Notes: generated by a model not told the origin, from the sequence alone. Counted from the first letter of the stretch, positions 31,134 through 41,440 are shown. The stretch is 64,000 bases of DNA from Humibacillus xanthopallidus (GCF_006717145.1 NZ_VFQF01000001.1:2418001-2482000); one strand, 5' to 3'. Translations and numbers: made by a program.

Positions 31134-32870
31134 TCAGGTCGGTATGACGACCGACTGCGTGACGGCGCCCGACGCGTTGCGCACCCGGACGACGAGCGGT
31201 GTCGGTCCGCCCGTGCCGCCCTGGACGAGCTGGATCTGGCCGCCGTCACCGACACAGGTCACGCTCGAGCGCGAGCTCTGCGTGCAGGTGAAGGTGCGGT
31301 TGCCGGCCGTGAGCGAGCCGGCCCCACCCGATGTCGAGACGGTGACGGTCATCGACCCGCCGCTCGACACAGCCGGCACCCGAAGCGAGATCCGGCTGGG
31401 GTCGCCGGCTCCGAGCAGGCGCGCCTCCACGCCGGCTGCCGGCGGGGGCGCAGGAGTGGCCGACGTGGGCCGCGGCGCGGGTGGCGGGGTCGGGCTGGGC
31501 GTCGTCGCCCTCGGGCGGGCTGTCGCGGAGCCCGCCGTGGTCCCGGCGCCGGGTGGCTGCGCCGAGGCCGTGACGACCCCTGACGTCACGCTCGGGATGC
31601 CCGTTGGCGTCGAGCTCGTGGGCGGCGTCGTCACCGTGGCGGAGGTGCCGAGCGTGCCTGTCGCAGTGCCTGCGCCGGGCGACGGTGAGAGCGCCGTCGG
31701 TGCCGTCGCTGGTGGCGCGTCGGACTGGCCCGACGTCAGGGCTGCCGCCACGAGCCCGATCGCGACGACTCCGGCGGCGAGCAGCACGGCCACGCGGGCC
31801 GCGGTCTGGCTCGACTCCGCCGCACCGCCCGCTCCCGCAGAGCCGTCCCGAGGTGCTCCAGCAGACGCACCGGCGGTGGTACCTGCAGCGACACCGACCG
31901 CAGCTCCCACCGACCCAGTTGCTGCAGCCGCCGAGGCGGCAACCCCTGCGGGCGCCTCCCCCATCGCAGCGAGCGCCGCTGCTCCGGCACCCACGCCGGC
32001 TGCGCCCACCCCGGCAAAGCCCAGAGCCGCGGCGAGGCCCGACGAGCCGAATCCGACTGCCAGCACGAGCGGCACGACCAGCGCCGGGAATCCGCGATGG
32101 ATCTCGCGCAGGTCCGCGGCCACCGCAGCGGCGTGCGGACAGGAGGCGATGTGCGCCTCCGCGCGCTCAGTCTGGCGGCGAGGCAGCCGTCCGCGCACGA
32201 GTCGCCCGAGGCGCTCGATGGTCCAGCTGCACTCACGCGACTCGGCGTGCTCGAGGCACCGGTCGGCATACGCGTCGAGGTAGCCCGCGCGCAGCGACTC
32301 GCGGGCTCGCATGGCCCGAGAGCTCACGGCGCCGGCGGTCATGCCGAGCCGGGGAGCGACGACCCGCGGCGCCTCGCCCTCGACGGTCGTGTGCCACAGG
32401 ACGCGCTGGTCGCGCTCGGGCAGCCCGGCGAACGCAGCGCGCACGAGCTCGGTGTCGTAAAGCTCCGAGTCGCCGCCGTCGCCCGACTCCAGGGCGATGG
32501 CCTCCGCCGCCTCGGCCGGTTCGGTGATCAGCTCGAGGTCGTCGTCGGAGACGGGCAGCAGCCGCAGCTCGCGGCGGGTGTGGTCCGCGGCAACGGTGCG
32601 CACCGTCGTGAGGAAGTAGGCCCGGAAGTGGTCGTCGGGCCCCCGCCCCGACTGGAGCAGAGTGAAGATCTTCGTCGCCGCCTCGGCGACGATGTCCTCG
32701 GGCGGCGTGCGGCCGCCGTGCTTGCCGGCCACGCCGTAGGCAGCGGGAAGGTGGCGCCGCCAGAGCTCGCCATAGGCCTCGGCGGACCCCTCACGGGCCC
32801 GGCCCAGGAGGACCTCGTCGGGTGCCGACTCCCACGAGTCCCGCGACCACAGAGCCGTCTCGGCCGACAC
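31134..32870 (-). CDS. ECF-type sigma factor fused to membrane and extracellular domains
   Basis: 578 aa. Sigma region 2 spans about 20-100 and region 4 about 140-197 (FAGLPERDQRVLWHTTVEG, then the helix-turn-helix PRLGMTAGAVSSRAMRARESL). Next, a zinc-finger-like stretch (C205, H208, C214, HIASC at 240-244) resembles an anti-sigma ZAS motif lacking its last cysteine. Hydrophobic segments follow at about 262-302 and 358-380. A Thr/Ser/Pro/Ala-rich linker (about 385-500) leads to a C-terminal domain with two cysteines (TFTC, SVTC) ending RVRNASGAVTQSVVIPT. So the cytoplasmic sigma is physically tethered to an outside domain. ECF groups with such C-terminal extensions are known in actinobacteria. 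The GTG start has an AGGGG site. Confidence 0.85.
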   Translation of the reverse strand: MSAETALWSRDSWESAPDEVLLGRAREGSAEAYGELWRRHLPAAYGVAGKHGGRTPPEDIVAEAATKIFTLLQSGRGPDDHFRAYFLTTVRTVAADHTRRELRLLPVSDDDLELITEPAEAAEAIALESGDGGDSELYDTELVRAAFAGLPERDQRVLWHTTVEGEAPRVVAPRLGMTAGAVSSRAMRARESLRAGYLDAYADRCLEHAESRECSWTIERLGRLVRGRLPRRQTERAEAHIASCPHAAAVAADLREIHRGFPALVVPLVLAVGFGSSGLAAALGFAGVGAAGVGAGAAALAAMGEAPAGVAASAAAATGSVGAAVGVAAGTTAGASAGAPRDGSAGAGGAAESSQTAARVAVLLAAGVVAIGLVAAALTSGQSDAPPATAPTALSPSPGAGTATGTLGTSATVTTPPTSSTPTGIPSVTSGVVTASAQPPGAGTTAGSATARPRATTPSPTPPPAPRPTSATPAPPPAAGVEARLLGAGDPSRISLRVPAVSSGGSMTVTVSTSGGAGSLTAGNRTFTCTQSSRSSVTCVGDGGQIQLVQGGTGGPTPLVVRVRNASGAVTQSVVIPT

Positions 32871-33213
32871 CAGCGTCCCCTCTGTTCACGTCTCGGATGT
32901 CCCGGACGCGCCTCGATCCGGCCGCGTCGCGAGGCTCCGGGTGGGCGCCGGAGCGGCCCCAGTGTGCCAACACTTGGGGGCGCAGGTCGAGGGGGCCCGG
33001 ACTCGGTGGCGTCCTCCCGCATGACCCCCTCCACGAGAGCACACGGGAGGACGCACCGATCGACACCATCGAGGCGACGTCCGTTCCCGTCAGCGTCGCC
33101 GTCGCAGTTCCCGTCGAGCAGCCCCTCCCCTGACGAAGCGGGGCCACGACGGTGTCGACCTCCATGAGACGCCCCGACCGCCGTTTCATGACGCACTTTT
33201 CACGAAATCCGTG
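32871..33213. other. Intergenic region upstream of the sigma-factor fusion
   Basis: About 343 bases with no supported gene. Short frames on both strands are low-complexity shadows. The region should hold the promoter of the sigma-factor gene (minus strand). Its left part, about 33020-33130, is rich in Ser/Arg codons in every frame and gives no protein-like pattern. Confidence 0.4.
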
Positions 33214-34074
33214 TCAGCCCGGCAGCTGCGCCACCGCGAAGGTCCGCGTGAAGGGGAAGAACACGACGCCGTCGCGGCGGGGGTATGCCGCCTCGAGCTC
33301 GCGCTCGTAGGTGGCGAGGAAGGCCTCGCGCTCGGTCTCGTCGGTCAGCACGCCGAGCACAGGGCGCAGGCCGGTGCCCCGCACCCACTCGAGCACCGGG
33401 TGGGGAGCATCCGGTGCTGCCGTGAGCAACTGGAGGTAGGTCGTCTGCCACACGTCCACCGCGCGGGTGTGCGCGAGGAGGAGGGCGGCATACGTCTCCG
33501 GTCGCGCGACGGCGTCGGCGCGGTCGAGACCGTCCTGCAGCTCGTCGGCCCGCGGGTGCCGGGCGGCGACCTCACGCATGAGCCGGTGCGAGGGGGCGTC
33601 GAAGTTCGCGGGCACCTGCATCGCGAGAACGCCTGCGGGAGAGAGCGTTTCGAGCCATCGGGGCAGCAGGCGCAGGTGCGTCGGCACCCACTGCAGGACG
33701 GCGTTCGTGACGAGCACGTCGATCGGGCCCGACTCGGTCGGGTCCCAGCTCTCCGCGGCCGCCTCGACCCACTCGACCCGCCCTGAGGCATCGAGCTCTC
33801 GGGCGCGGGCGAGCATCTCGGGTGAGCTGTCGATGCCCATGACGTGGGCCGCCGGCCACCGGTCGGCGAGCGACAGCGTGAGCTCGCCCGGGCCGCAGCC
33901 GAGATCGACGACGCGGCCGGGTCGCTCACTCGGCACGCGCGCCAGCAGGTCGTGGAAGGGCCGGCCGCGATGGTCGCCGAAGACGGCGTACTGCGCCGGG
34001 TCCCAGCGCGCGTCCCCTGCCCCGGCGCGCTCCCCCTCGCGGGCTGTGTCCGGTGTGATGTCGAAGGTGCTCAT
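33214..34074 (-). CDS. tam: Trans-aconitate 2-methyltransferase
   Basis: 286 aa class I SAM-dependent methyltransferase. It has WDPAQYAVFGDHRGRPFHDLLARV (the Tam-specific start), then the SAM loop VVDLGCGPGELTLSLADRWP, motif II GIDSSPEMLARA, and DVLVTNAVLQWVPTHLRLLPRW. Tam methylates trans-aconitate, a toxic by-product of citric-acid-cycle aconitate. The ATG at 34074 is preferred over the earlier one at 34131, which would start inside the neighbour's operator. It is divergent from the MarR gene, with 55 bases between starts; a MarR-type palindrome lies in that gap. Confidence 0.9.
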   Translation of the reverse strand: MSTFDITPDTAREGERAGAGDARWDPAQYAVFGDHRGRPFHDLLARVPSERPGRVVDLGCGPGELTLSLADRWPAAHVMGIDSSPEMLARARELDASGRVEWVEAAAESWDPTESGPIDVLVTNAVLQWVPTHLRLLPRWLETLSPAGVLAMQVPANFDAPSHRLMREVAARHPRADELQDGLDRADAVARPETYAALLLAHTRAVDVWQTTYLQLLTAAPDAPHPVLEWVRGTGLRPVLGVLTDETEREAFLATYERELEAAYPRRDGVVFFPFTRTFAVAQLPG

Positions 34075-34096
34075 GCGGGTCCCCGTTCTTTTGATG

Positions 34097-34109
34097 TCAA
34101 GAGTCTTGA
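34097..34109. promoter_or_regulatory. Putative MarR operator between tam and marR
   Basis: TCAAGAGTCTTGA is a perfect odd palindrome, and TTGATGTCAA overlaps its left end at 34091-34100. The same TTGATGTCAA core (as TTGACATCAA) forms the centre of the palindrome at 35.1 kb before the glyoxalase gene. It lies between the divergent starts, so the MarR protein may repress itself and tam. Confidence 0.55.
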
Positions 34110-34129
34110 TGGTGACTAGAGTTGACGGC

Positions 34130-34654
34130 ATGGCGAAGGATCCGGGCCGTCGCGACGACGTCGACGAGATCGTCGCTGCGTGGCGGCGCGAGCGACCCGA
34201 CCTCGACGTCAGCCCGCTCGAGGTCCTGTCGCGGGTCTCGCGCCTGGCTCGGCGGCTCGACCTCGCTCGCGGGTCCGCCTTCTCCGAGCACCAGCTCGAG
34301 GGCTGGGCCTTCGACGTGCTGTCGGCGCTGCGCCGCGCCGGCGAGCCCTACGAGCTCTCGCCGGGCCATCTCGTGCAGCAGACGCTCGTCACCTCGGGCA
34401 CGATGACCAACCGGGTCGACCGGCTCGAGCGCAGCGGCTACGTCGAGCGTCGCCCCGACCCGGGCGACCGCCGTGGCGTGCTCGTGCGCCTCACGCCGGC
34501 CGGCCGCGACATCGTCGACTCGGCCATGGCCGACCTCATCGAGCAGGAGAAGTCGCTGCTCGCCGAGGTGTCCGAGGCCGACCGCCTGGAGCTCGCGCGA
34601 CTGCTGCGGCGCATGCTCGCGCCCCTCGAGGCGCGTCCGGGCGAGACGGGCTGA
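34130..34654 (+). CDS. MarR-family transcriptional regulator
   Basis: 174 aa winged-helix repressor. The DNA-binding part is FDVLSALRRAGEPYELSPGHLVQQTLVTSGTMTNRVDRLERSGYVERRPDPGDRRGVLVRLTPAGRDIV, with the recognition helix in SGTMTNRVDRLE and the wing DPGDRRG. The two helices at the ends give dimerisation. No Cys redox switch is obvious. The ATG at 34130 was chosen; an in-frame ATG seven codons earlier overlaps the operator. It is divergent from tam and is followed by a convergent glyoxalase gene with a closely related palindrome, so it probably controls the three-gene set. Confidence 0.9.
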   Translation: MAKDPGRRDDVDEIVAAWRRERPDLDVSPLEVLSRVSRLARRLDLARGSAFSEHQLEGWAFDVLSALRRAGEPYELSPGHLVQQTLVTSGTMTNRVDRLERSGYVERRPDPGDRRGVLVRLTPAGRDIVDSAMADLIEQEKSLLAEVSEADRLELARLLRRMLAPLEARPGETG

Positions 34655-34719
34655 CCGCGTCCGCCCTGCCGTGCCTGTCGAGCCGGCCGAGCCGGCCGAG
34701 CGGGTCGGATTGACCGGGC

Positions 34720-35082
34720 TCACCCCTGCGCCTGCTGGAACTCGAGGCGGTTGCCGACGGGATCGCTCGTGTGGAAGCGCAGCAGGCCCGGGATGGCGTC
34801 GTCCCAGCGCACCGGAGCCCCCGACGCCTCGACGGCCGCGGCGAGCCGGTCGACGTCGGCGACCGCGATCCCGGGATGCGCCTTGAGCGCGGGCGCGAAG
34901 GCCTCCTCGATGCCGACGTGCAGCTCGGCGGACCCCGCGCGGAACCATGCGCCACCGCGCTTCCGCAGCGCCTCCGGCTTGGCGACCTCGGTCATGCCGA
35001 GCACGCCGACGTAGAAGGCGCGCATGGCGTCCTCACAGCCCGCAGGACCCGACACCTGGACGTGGTGCAGTCGCATCTCCAT
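34720..35082 (-). CDS. Glyoxalase/bleomycin resistance (VOC) family protein
   Basis: 120 aa single VOC domain. RLHHVQVSGPAGCEDAMRAFYVGVLGMTEVAKP is the first beta-alpha-beta-beta half with the metal His, LHVGIEEAF gives the central strand, and HTSDPVGNRLEFQQA the C-terminal Glu. The protein is likely a metal-dependent dioxygenase or glyoxalase, or a binding protein; substrate unknown. ATG at 35082 has no ribosome site; a -10-like TACTTT ends seven bases before it, so a leaderless transcript is likely, starting at the palindrome at 35089-35114. It is convergent with the MarR gene. Confidence 0.85.
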   Translation of the reverse strand: MEMRLHHVQVSGPAGCEDAMRAFYVGVLGMTEVAKPEALRKRGGAWFRAGSAELHVGIEEAFAPALKAHPGIAVADVDRLAAAVEASGAPVRWDDAIPGLLRFHTSDPVGNRLEFQQAQG

Positions 35083-35088
35083 GCGCCC

Positions 35089-35114
35089 AAAGTATCTTGA
35101 CATCAAGATACTTT
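35089..35114. promoter_or_regulatory. 26-bp perfect palindrome, MarR-type operator over glyoxalase promoter
   Basis: AAAGTATCTTGA-CA-TCAAGATACTTT. The 12-base arms are perfect. It covers the likely -10 region of the leaderless glyoxalase gene, so binding would block it directly. The core TTGACATCAA is shared with the tam-marR gap and with the site at 61.8 kb. Confidence 0.75.
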
Positions 35115-35152
35115 CAAGACTTCCCGCACCACGGACGGACGGTGGTGCAGAG

Positions 35153-37027
35153 TCAGCCCACGGTCTCGGCGGCCTCCAGCCACTCGAGCTCGAGCAGCTC
35201 GCGCTCCTCGACGACCTCGCGCAGGCGGGCGGAGAGGTCGGCGAGCGCGGAGGGGTCGGTCGCCTTCTCGACCATGTCCGCGTGCAGCCGCGCCTCACGC
35301 TCGCCGAGTCGGGTCAGCTGCTTCTCGACGCGCGCCATGACCTTGCGCGCCTCGCGCACCTGGGCCGGGTTCGCCACTGGCGCAGCGACATCGGAGCTCG
35401 ACGCGGCCGCCGCACCCGTCCCCGTTGCCGCAGCCGACGTGCTCCGAGGAGGTATGCCGTCCGGCCGGCTCGCGCGCGCCCGCGCGGCCTCACGCAGGCG
35501 GAGATACTCCTCGACGCCGCCCGGCAGGTCGCGCAGCTTGCCGTCGCCGAGCAGGGCGAGCTGGTGGTCGCACACGCGCTCGAGCAGGTAGCGGTCGTGG
35601 GAGACCACGATGAGCGTGCCGGCCCAGCCGTCGAGCACGTCCTCGAGCGAGGTGAGGGTCTCGATGTCGAGGTCGTTGGTCGGCTCGTCGAGGATGAGCA
35701 CGTTGGGCTCGGTGAGGAGCAGCCTCGTCAGCTGGAGGCGACGGCGCTCACCACCGCTGAGGTCGCAGACCCGCGACTGCTGCCGCCCGCCCGGGAAGCC
35801 CAGGCGCGTGGCGAGCTGGCTCGCGCTGATCTCCTTGCCGCCCAGGGTCGTGTACTGCTTGACGTCCTCGATCGCCTCGATGACCCGCCACTGCTCGAAG
35901 CGCTCGAGCTCACGGACCTCCTGGGTGAGGAAGGCGATGGCGACGGTCTTGCCGATCTTGCGGCGACCGGCGGCCAGGGGCACCTCGCCCGTGAGAGCGC
36001 GGAGCAGGGTCGACTTGCCGGCGCCGTTGACCCCGACCAACCCGACCCGCTCCCCCGGCGCGAGGCGCCACGTGACGTGGTCGAGCAGCCGGCGCTCGTT
36101 CGGCGGGTCGCCGAGCACGACGGTGGCGTCCTCGAGGTCGAGCACGTCCTTGCCGAGCCGCCGGCTCGCGAAGGAGGCGAGCTCGACGCTGTTGCGAGGA
36201 GCCGGCTCGTCGGCGATGAGGGCGTTGGCCGCGTCGATGCGGAACTTCGGCTTGCTCGTGCGGGCGGGCGGCCCTCGGCGCAGCCAGGCCAGCTCCTTGC
36301 GCATGAGGTTGGCTCGCCGGTCGGCTGCGAGCCCGGCGAGACGGTCGCGCTCGGCCTTCGCGAGGACGTAGGCGGCATACCCACCCTCGAAGGCGGTGAC
36401 GCCGCCGGCCTCGACCTCCCACGTCATCGTCGCGTAGGCGTCGAGGAACCACCGGTCGTGAGTGATCGCCACGGTCGCGTTGCCGGGGCGCGGGCGCTGG
36501 GTCGCGAGGTGGTGGGCCAGCCAGGCGACCCCCTCGACGTCGAGGTGGTTCGTCGGCTCGTCGAGCAGCAGCAGCTCGGGGTCCGCGACGAGCAGCCGGG
36601 CGAGGGCGAGGCGTCGACGCTCCCCACCGGACTTGGGGCCGACGAGGCTGTCGAGGCCGCCCATGCCCTCGGCCCCCGTGCCGCCGAGCAGGCCGGTCAG
36701 GACGTCGCGGATGCGCGGGTCGCCCGCCCACACGTGCTCGGGAAGGTCGCCGAGCACGGCCTCGTGCACGGTCCACGCCGGGTCGAGCGCGTCGACCTGC
36801 GACAGCATGCCGATGCGGATGCCCTCGGCGCCGCCCTGCTTCGTGATGCGCCCGGAGTCCGGCTCCTGCAGTCCGGCCATGACCCGCAAGAGGGTCGACT
36901 TGCCGCCGCCGTTGACGCCGACGACGCCGATGCGGTCACCGGTCTGCACACCGAGACTGACCTCGTCGAGCACGTGCGCCGTGCCGAAGACGAGCGAGAC
37001 ACGTTCGAGGGAGACGAGATTGGCCAT
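35153..37027 (-). CDS. ABC-F family ATP-binding protein (Uup-like)
   Basis: 624 aa soluble tandem ATPase, no membrane segment. First ATPase: Walker A GVNGGGKST, signature KSGGERRRLALARL, Walker B LLLLDEPTNHLD. A linker with basic helices follows. Second ATPase: Walker A GVNGAGKST, signature LSGGERRRLQLTRL, Walker B VLILDEPTNDLD. A C-terminal coiled coil (about 560-624) is Uup-like. Proteins of this class act on ribosomes or on DNA transposition intermediates; antibiotic resistance would need a long inter-domain linker, which is not conspicuous here. The ATG at 37027 was taken because MANLVSLERVS is the family start; the upstream frame is repeat sequence. Confidence 0.92.
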   Translation of the reverse strand: MANLVSLERVSLVFGTAHVLDEVSLGVQTGDRIGVVGVNGGGKSTLLRVMAGLQEPDSGRITKQGGAEGIRIGMLSQVDALDPAWTVHEAVLGDLPEHVWAGDPRIRDVLTGLLGGTGAEGMGGLDSLVGPKSGGERRRLALARLLVADPELLLLDEPTNHLDVEGVAWLAHHLATQRPRPGNATVAITHDRWFLDAYATMTWEVEAGGVTAFEGGYAAYVLAKAERDRLAGLAADRRANLMRKELAWLRRGPPARTSKPKFRIDAANALIADEPAPRNSVELASFASRRLGKDVLDLEDATVVLGDPPNERRLLDHVTWRLAPGERVGLVGVNGAGKSTLLRALTGEVPLAAGRRKIGKTVAIAFLTQEVRELERFEQWRVIEAIEDVKQYTTLGGKEISASQLATRLGFPGGRQQSRVCDLSGGERRRLQLTRLLLTEPNVLILDEPTNDLDIETLTSLEDVLDGWAGTLIVVSHDRYLLERVCDHQLALLGDGKLRDLPGGVEEYLRLREAARARASRPDGIPPRSTSAAATGTGAAAASSSDVAAPVANPAQVREARKVMARVEKQLTRLGEREARLHADMVEKATDPSALADLSARLREVVEERELLELEWLEAAETVG

Positions 37028-37128
37028 GGCGCAGCCGACTCTATGCCCAACCCCGATCGAGAGAGCAATCCGTCCGTGCCCCACCAATCGGGATGCACGC
37101 TCCCCCACATCGAAGGAGCACTGCATCG

Positions 37129-37206
37129 AATCGAAAGAGCAGTTCGTCGGCCGTCGAGCGCGGCCGCGCGGCCGCGTGGATGGGCCGACGAACTGCTCTT
37201 TCGATT
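37129..37206. terminator. ATCGAAAGAGC hairpin, family copy 2, between ispE and abc-F
   Basis: Left arm AATCGAAAGAGCAGTTCGTC plus GGCC (37129-37152) pairs with GGCCGACGAACTGCTCTTTC plus GATT (37183-37206) across a 30-base GC-rich loop. A further half-copy with the same right-arm sequence is at 37234-37259, 51 bases on. A degenerate left end (GATCGAGAGAGCAATCCG) is at about 37055. It lies downstream of ispE in its transcription direction. Confidence 0.65.
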
Positions 37207-37269
37207 GGCAGGAGGGCAGGCAGTGACGGGGACGGCCGACGAACTGCTCTTTCGATTGGCTTCTGTCGG

Positions 37270-38214
37270 TCAGGTGCGGGGGGCGCTGACGACGTGGGCG
37301 CCGTGGACGGGCCCCTTGGCCCGCCGCAGGTCACGGCACAGGTCGGCTGCCGCGAGCGACACCGAGAGGTCGAGCGAGGCCTCATGGCTCTCGGTGAGGA
37401 AGGCCACCGTCGGCCCGGAGCCCGACACGATGCCGCCGAGCGCACCGAACTCCACACCGGCGTCTCGCAGCTCCTCGAGGTCAGGGCGCAGCGAGAACGC
37501 CGCGGGCTCGAGGTCGTTGTGCAGCGCCGCGCCGAGGGCGACCGGGTCGCCGCTGCGCAGGGCCCCCATCAGCTCCGCACTGACCTGCGCCTCGGGCACG
37601 TCGGTGGCGCTGCCCGTCAGGTCGCGCAGCCGGTCGCACTCGGCATAGACCGCCGGCGTCGACAGGCCCACGTCGCTGATCGCGAAGACCCAGTGGAACG
37701 TGCCACGGGCGAGCACGGGAGCGAGCTGGTCGCCGCGGCCGGACCCCATCGCGTTGCCGCCCGTGAGCGGGAACGGGACGTCGCTCCCGAGCGTGGCAGC
37801 GAGCTCGGCCAGCTCGTCACGCATGAGACCGAGCCCCCACAGCTGGTCGCAGGCGAGCAGTGCTGCAGCGGCATCGGCGGAGCCGCCGGCCATGCCGCCT
37901 GCCACGGGGATGTCCTTGTCGATGCGGATCGAGAGCTTCTCGTCGACGTCCCACTGCTCGGCGATGAGCTTGGCGGCGCGGACGGCGAGGTTGTCGCCGT
38001 CGGTGGGGATGAGGGCGGCATACGTGCCGGCGGGGACGACCTGCCAGTCGTCCCAGCGGGTCACCGAGATCTCGTCGTGCAGCGAGACGGCCTGGAAGAC
38101 CGTCGCGAGGTCGTGGAAGCCGTCAGGGCGACGGGGCCCCACGCGCAGCTCGAGGTTGACCTTCGCCGGCGCGCGGACGGTGACCGCTCCGGGCAGGGTC
38201 GGGGCGACGGTCAT
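37270..38214 (-). CDS. ispE: 4-diphosphocytidyl-2-C-methyl-D-erythritol kinase
   Basis: 314 aa GHMP kinase of the non-mevalonate isoprenoid route, phosphorylating CDP-methylerythritol. VRAPAKVNLELRVGPRRPDGFHDL carries the N-terminal Lys and His, PVAGGMAGGSADAAAALLA is the phosphate loop with its GGSADAA, and GGIVSGSGPTVAFL the C-terminal motif. It is preceded by rsmA with a 9-base gap, so they are probably co-transcribed, as in Mycobacterium (Rv1010-Rv1011). A family hairpin follows it. Confidence 0.95.
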   Translation of the reverse strand: MTVAPTLPGAVTVRAPAKVNLELRVGPRRPDGFHDLATVFQAVSLHDEISVTRWDDWQVVPAGTYAALIPTDGDNLAVRAAKLIAEQWDVDEKLSIRIDKDIPVAGGMAGGSADAAAALLACDQLWGLGLMRDELAELAATLGSDVPFPLTGGNAMGSGRGDQLAPVLARGTFHWVFAISDVGLSTPAVYAECDRLRDLTGSATDVPEAQVSAELMGALRSGDPVALGAALHNDLEPAAFSLRPDLEELRDAGVEFGALGGIVSGSGPTVAFLTESHEASLDLSVSLAAADLCRDLRRAKGPVHGAHVVSAPRT

Positions 38215-38223
38215 GCGGTCACC

Positions 38224-39129
38224 CTACGGGGCTGGGGCGTCGAGTGCCGCCGCCGCCTCGGCGATGCGCGCGAACGCGGTGATGTCGAGCTGCTCCCCAC
38301 GGGTGCGCGGGTCGATGCCGGCCGCGACGAGCGCGGTCTCGGCGCGGGCGGCCGAGCCGGCCCACCCCGCCAGCGCGGCCCGCAGCGACTTGCGGCGCTG
38401 TGCGAAGGCGGCGTCGATGCACCGGAAGACGTCCTCACGGCTGGCCGTCGTCTGCGGCGGGTCGCGTCGCACGATCGAGACGAGCCCCGAGTCGACGTTG
38501 GGTGCGGGCCAGAAGACGGTGCGCCCGACCTTGCCGGCGAGCTCGACGTCGCCGTACCACGCCGCCTTGAGACTCGGCACGCCGTAGGTCTTGCTGCCGG
38601 GCGCGGCCGCGAGTCGCTCGGCGACCTCGAGCTGCACCATGACGAGGACCCGCTGCAGCGAGGGGAAGTGCTGGAGGAAGGACAGCACGACCGGCACGGA
38701 GATGTTGTACGGCAGGTTGGCGACGAGCGCCGTCGGGTCAGGCCCGGGTAGCTTCGTCACGGTGAGCGCGTCGGCGGCGACGAGGCGCAGCCGGTGCACG
38801 TTGCCGGGCTGGAGGTCGCGCACCGTCTCCTCGAGCGCTGCCGCGAGGCGCGGGTCGACCTCGACGGCCGTCACGTGCCGCACGACGGGTAGCAGCGCCA
38901 GCGTGAGCGACCCGAGTCCCGGACCGACCTCGACCACGATGTCGTCGGGGCCCACCCCTGCGACGCGCACGATCTTGCGGACCGTGTTGGGGTCGACGAC
39001 GAAGTTCTGGCCCCACTGCTTGGTCGGTCGCACCTCGAGCCGCTCGGCGAGGGCGCGCACCTGCGCCGGCCCGAGCAGCACGGCGTCGGACGCCGCCGGT
39101 GCGCCGTCGGCGCCACCCTTCTTCGTCAT
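38224..39129 (-). CDS. rsmA: 16S rRNA dimethyladenosine transferase
   Basis: 301 aa enzyme dimethylating two adenines (A1518, A1519 in E. coli numbering) near the 3' end of 16S r[22 protein letters not shown] is the N-terminal signature, [15 protein letters not shown] the SAM loop, [11 protein letters not shown] motif II, and [12 protein letters not shown] the catalytic NLPY motif. [12 protein letters not shown] is also typical. ATG at 39129. Loss of this gene gives kasugamycin resistance in other bacteria. It lies between rpfB and ispE. Confidence 0.95.
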   Translation of the reverse strand: MTKKGGADGAPAASDAVLLGPAQVRALAERLEVRPTKQWGQNFVVDPNTVRKIVRVAGVGPDDIVVEVGPGLGSLTLALLPVVRHVTAVEVDPRLAAALEETVRDLQPGNVHRLRLVAADALTVTKLPGPDPTALVANLPYNISVPVVLSFLQHFPSLQRVLVMVQLEVAERLAAAPGSKTYGVPSLKAAWYGDVELAGKVGRTVFWPAPNVDSGLVSIVRRDPPQTTASREDVFRCIDAAFAQRRKSLRAALAGWAGSAARAETALVAAGIDPRTRGEQLDITAFARIAEAAAALDAPAP

Positions 39130-39151
39130 GCCCTCACCCTAGGGCCACGAC

Positions 39152-39223
39152 CGAAAGAGCAATCCGCCCTGCACCAGGTGGCCTGGGCGGACCCCCGGAG
39201 GGGCGGGCGGATTGCTCTCTTCG
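39152..39223. terminator. ATCGAAAGAGC hairpin, family copy 3, between rpfB and rsmA
   Basis: CGAAAGAGCAATCCGCCC (39152-39169) pairs with GGGCGGATTGCTCTCTTCG (39205-39223); the right arm has one extra base in CTCTC. The inner arm AATCCGCCC differs from copies 1 and 2, but is complementary to its partner. It lies just past the rpfB stop in the direction of transcription. Confidence 0.6.
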
Positions 39224-39247
39224 ATCGAGCTGGGGTGCGTCAGCCGG

Positions 39248-40474
<1,227 letters not shown>

Positions 40475-40558
40475 TCATCCAATGTGGCGGATCGCCGACG
40501 GTAAGGTCAAATTTCGGTAACGGGGACCCTCCCGGCTGGACGCCCGATCCGGGGTGCG

Positions 40559-41440
40559 CTAGGCGGATTGCCCGATTCGCTCAGCGTCCCACGGGCCGTA
40601 GACCCGCTCGCTGTTGTCGGACACCGCCCGGCACAGCGTCGGCACGTCGACAGTGAGCACCGCGGCCATCGCCCGCAGGGTCACCGGCACGAGGAACGAC
40701 GCGTTCGTCGCGCCCCGGTGCGGGGACGGTGCGAGGTACGGCGCATCGGTCTCGACGAGCACCCGGTCGAGCGGGATCGCGGTCAGCGCGTCGCGCAGCG
40801 CACGGGCGTTCTTGAAGGTCACGGTGCCGGCGAAGCTGAGGTAGTAGCCCCGCTCCGCACACTCGCGTGCCATGGCGAGGTCGCCCGAGAAGCAGTGGAG
40901 CACCGTGTGCTCGGGCGCACCCTCCTCGTCGAGGATGCGCAGGACGTCGTCGTGGGCGTCGCGGTCGTGGATCTGCAGGGCCTTGCCGAGCCGCTTGGCG
41001 AGGTCGATGTGCCACCGGAAGCCGTCCTGCTGCACCGGAACCCCCTCGGGGCCCGTGCGGAAGTAGTCGAGACCCGTCTCTCCGATGGCGCGGATGCGCT
41101 CGTGAGCGGCGCACCGCTCCACCTCGCCGTAGGCGTCCTCCAGCCGACCAGCTGCAGCAAGTCGAGGAACTTCGTTGGGGTGCAAGGCGATTGCGCCGAC
41201 GATTGCCGTATGCCGTTCGATGGCGTCCATCGTGAAACGGATGCCATCGAGGTCGCAACCCACCTGGACGAGCCGCGTGACGCCGACCGCTCGGGCGCGC
41301 CGCACCGCCTCGGCCACGTCGAACGGCTCGTCACCCTCGCGGGTGATGTCGAGGTGCACGTGGTTGTCGACGACGTCGATGGGCATGGGGTCAGGCAGCG
41401 TCTCCGGCAGGCCCCGCTGACCCGACTCCTGAGGGCTCAT
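40559..41440 (-). CDS. tatD: TatD-family metal-dependent hydrolase/DNase
   Basis: 293 aa TIM-barrel phosphoesterase with DNase activity in studied homologues. Metal ligands are in VDNHVHLD, the Glu in [43 protein letters not shown] and [12 protein letters not shown]. The ATG at 41440 overlaps the metG stop by 4 bases (ATGA). Order metG-tatD-rpfB-rsmA-ispE is the one known from Mycobacterium (Rv1007c-Rv1011). Confidence 0.95.
   Translation of the reverse strand: MSPQESGQRGLPETLPDPMPIDVVDNHVHLDITREGDEPFDVAEAVRRARAVGVTRLVQVGCDLDGIRFTMDAIERHTAIVGAIALHPNEVPRLAAAGRLEDAYGEVERCAAHERIRAIGETGLDYFRTGPEGVPVQQDGFRWHIDLAKRLGKALQIHDRDAHDDVLRILDEEGAPEHTVLHCFSGDLAMARECAERGYYLSFAGTVTFKNARALRDALTAIPLDRVLVETDAPYLAPSPHRGATNASFLVPVTLRAMAAVLTVDVPTLCRAVSDNSERVYGPWDAERIGQSA

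Noticed and set aside
32791-33189. 132-codon frame on the minus strand upstream of the sigma fusion
   Set aside because: It overlaps the sigma-factor start and reads as low-complexity Gly/Arg/Pro; no ribosome site and no protein-like pattern.
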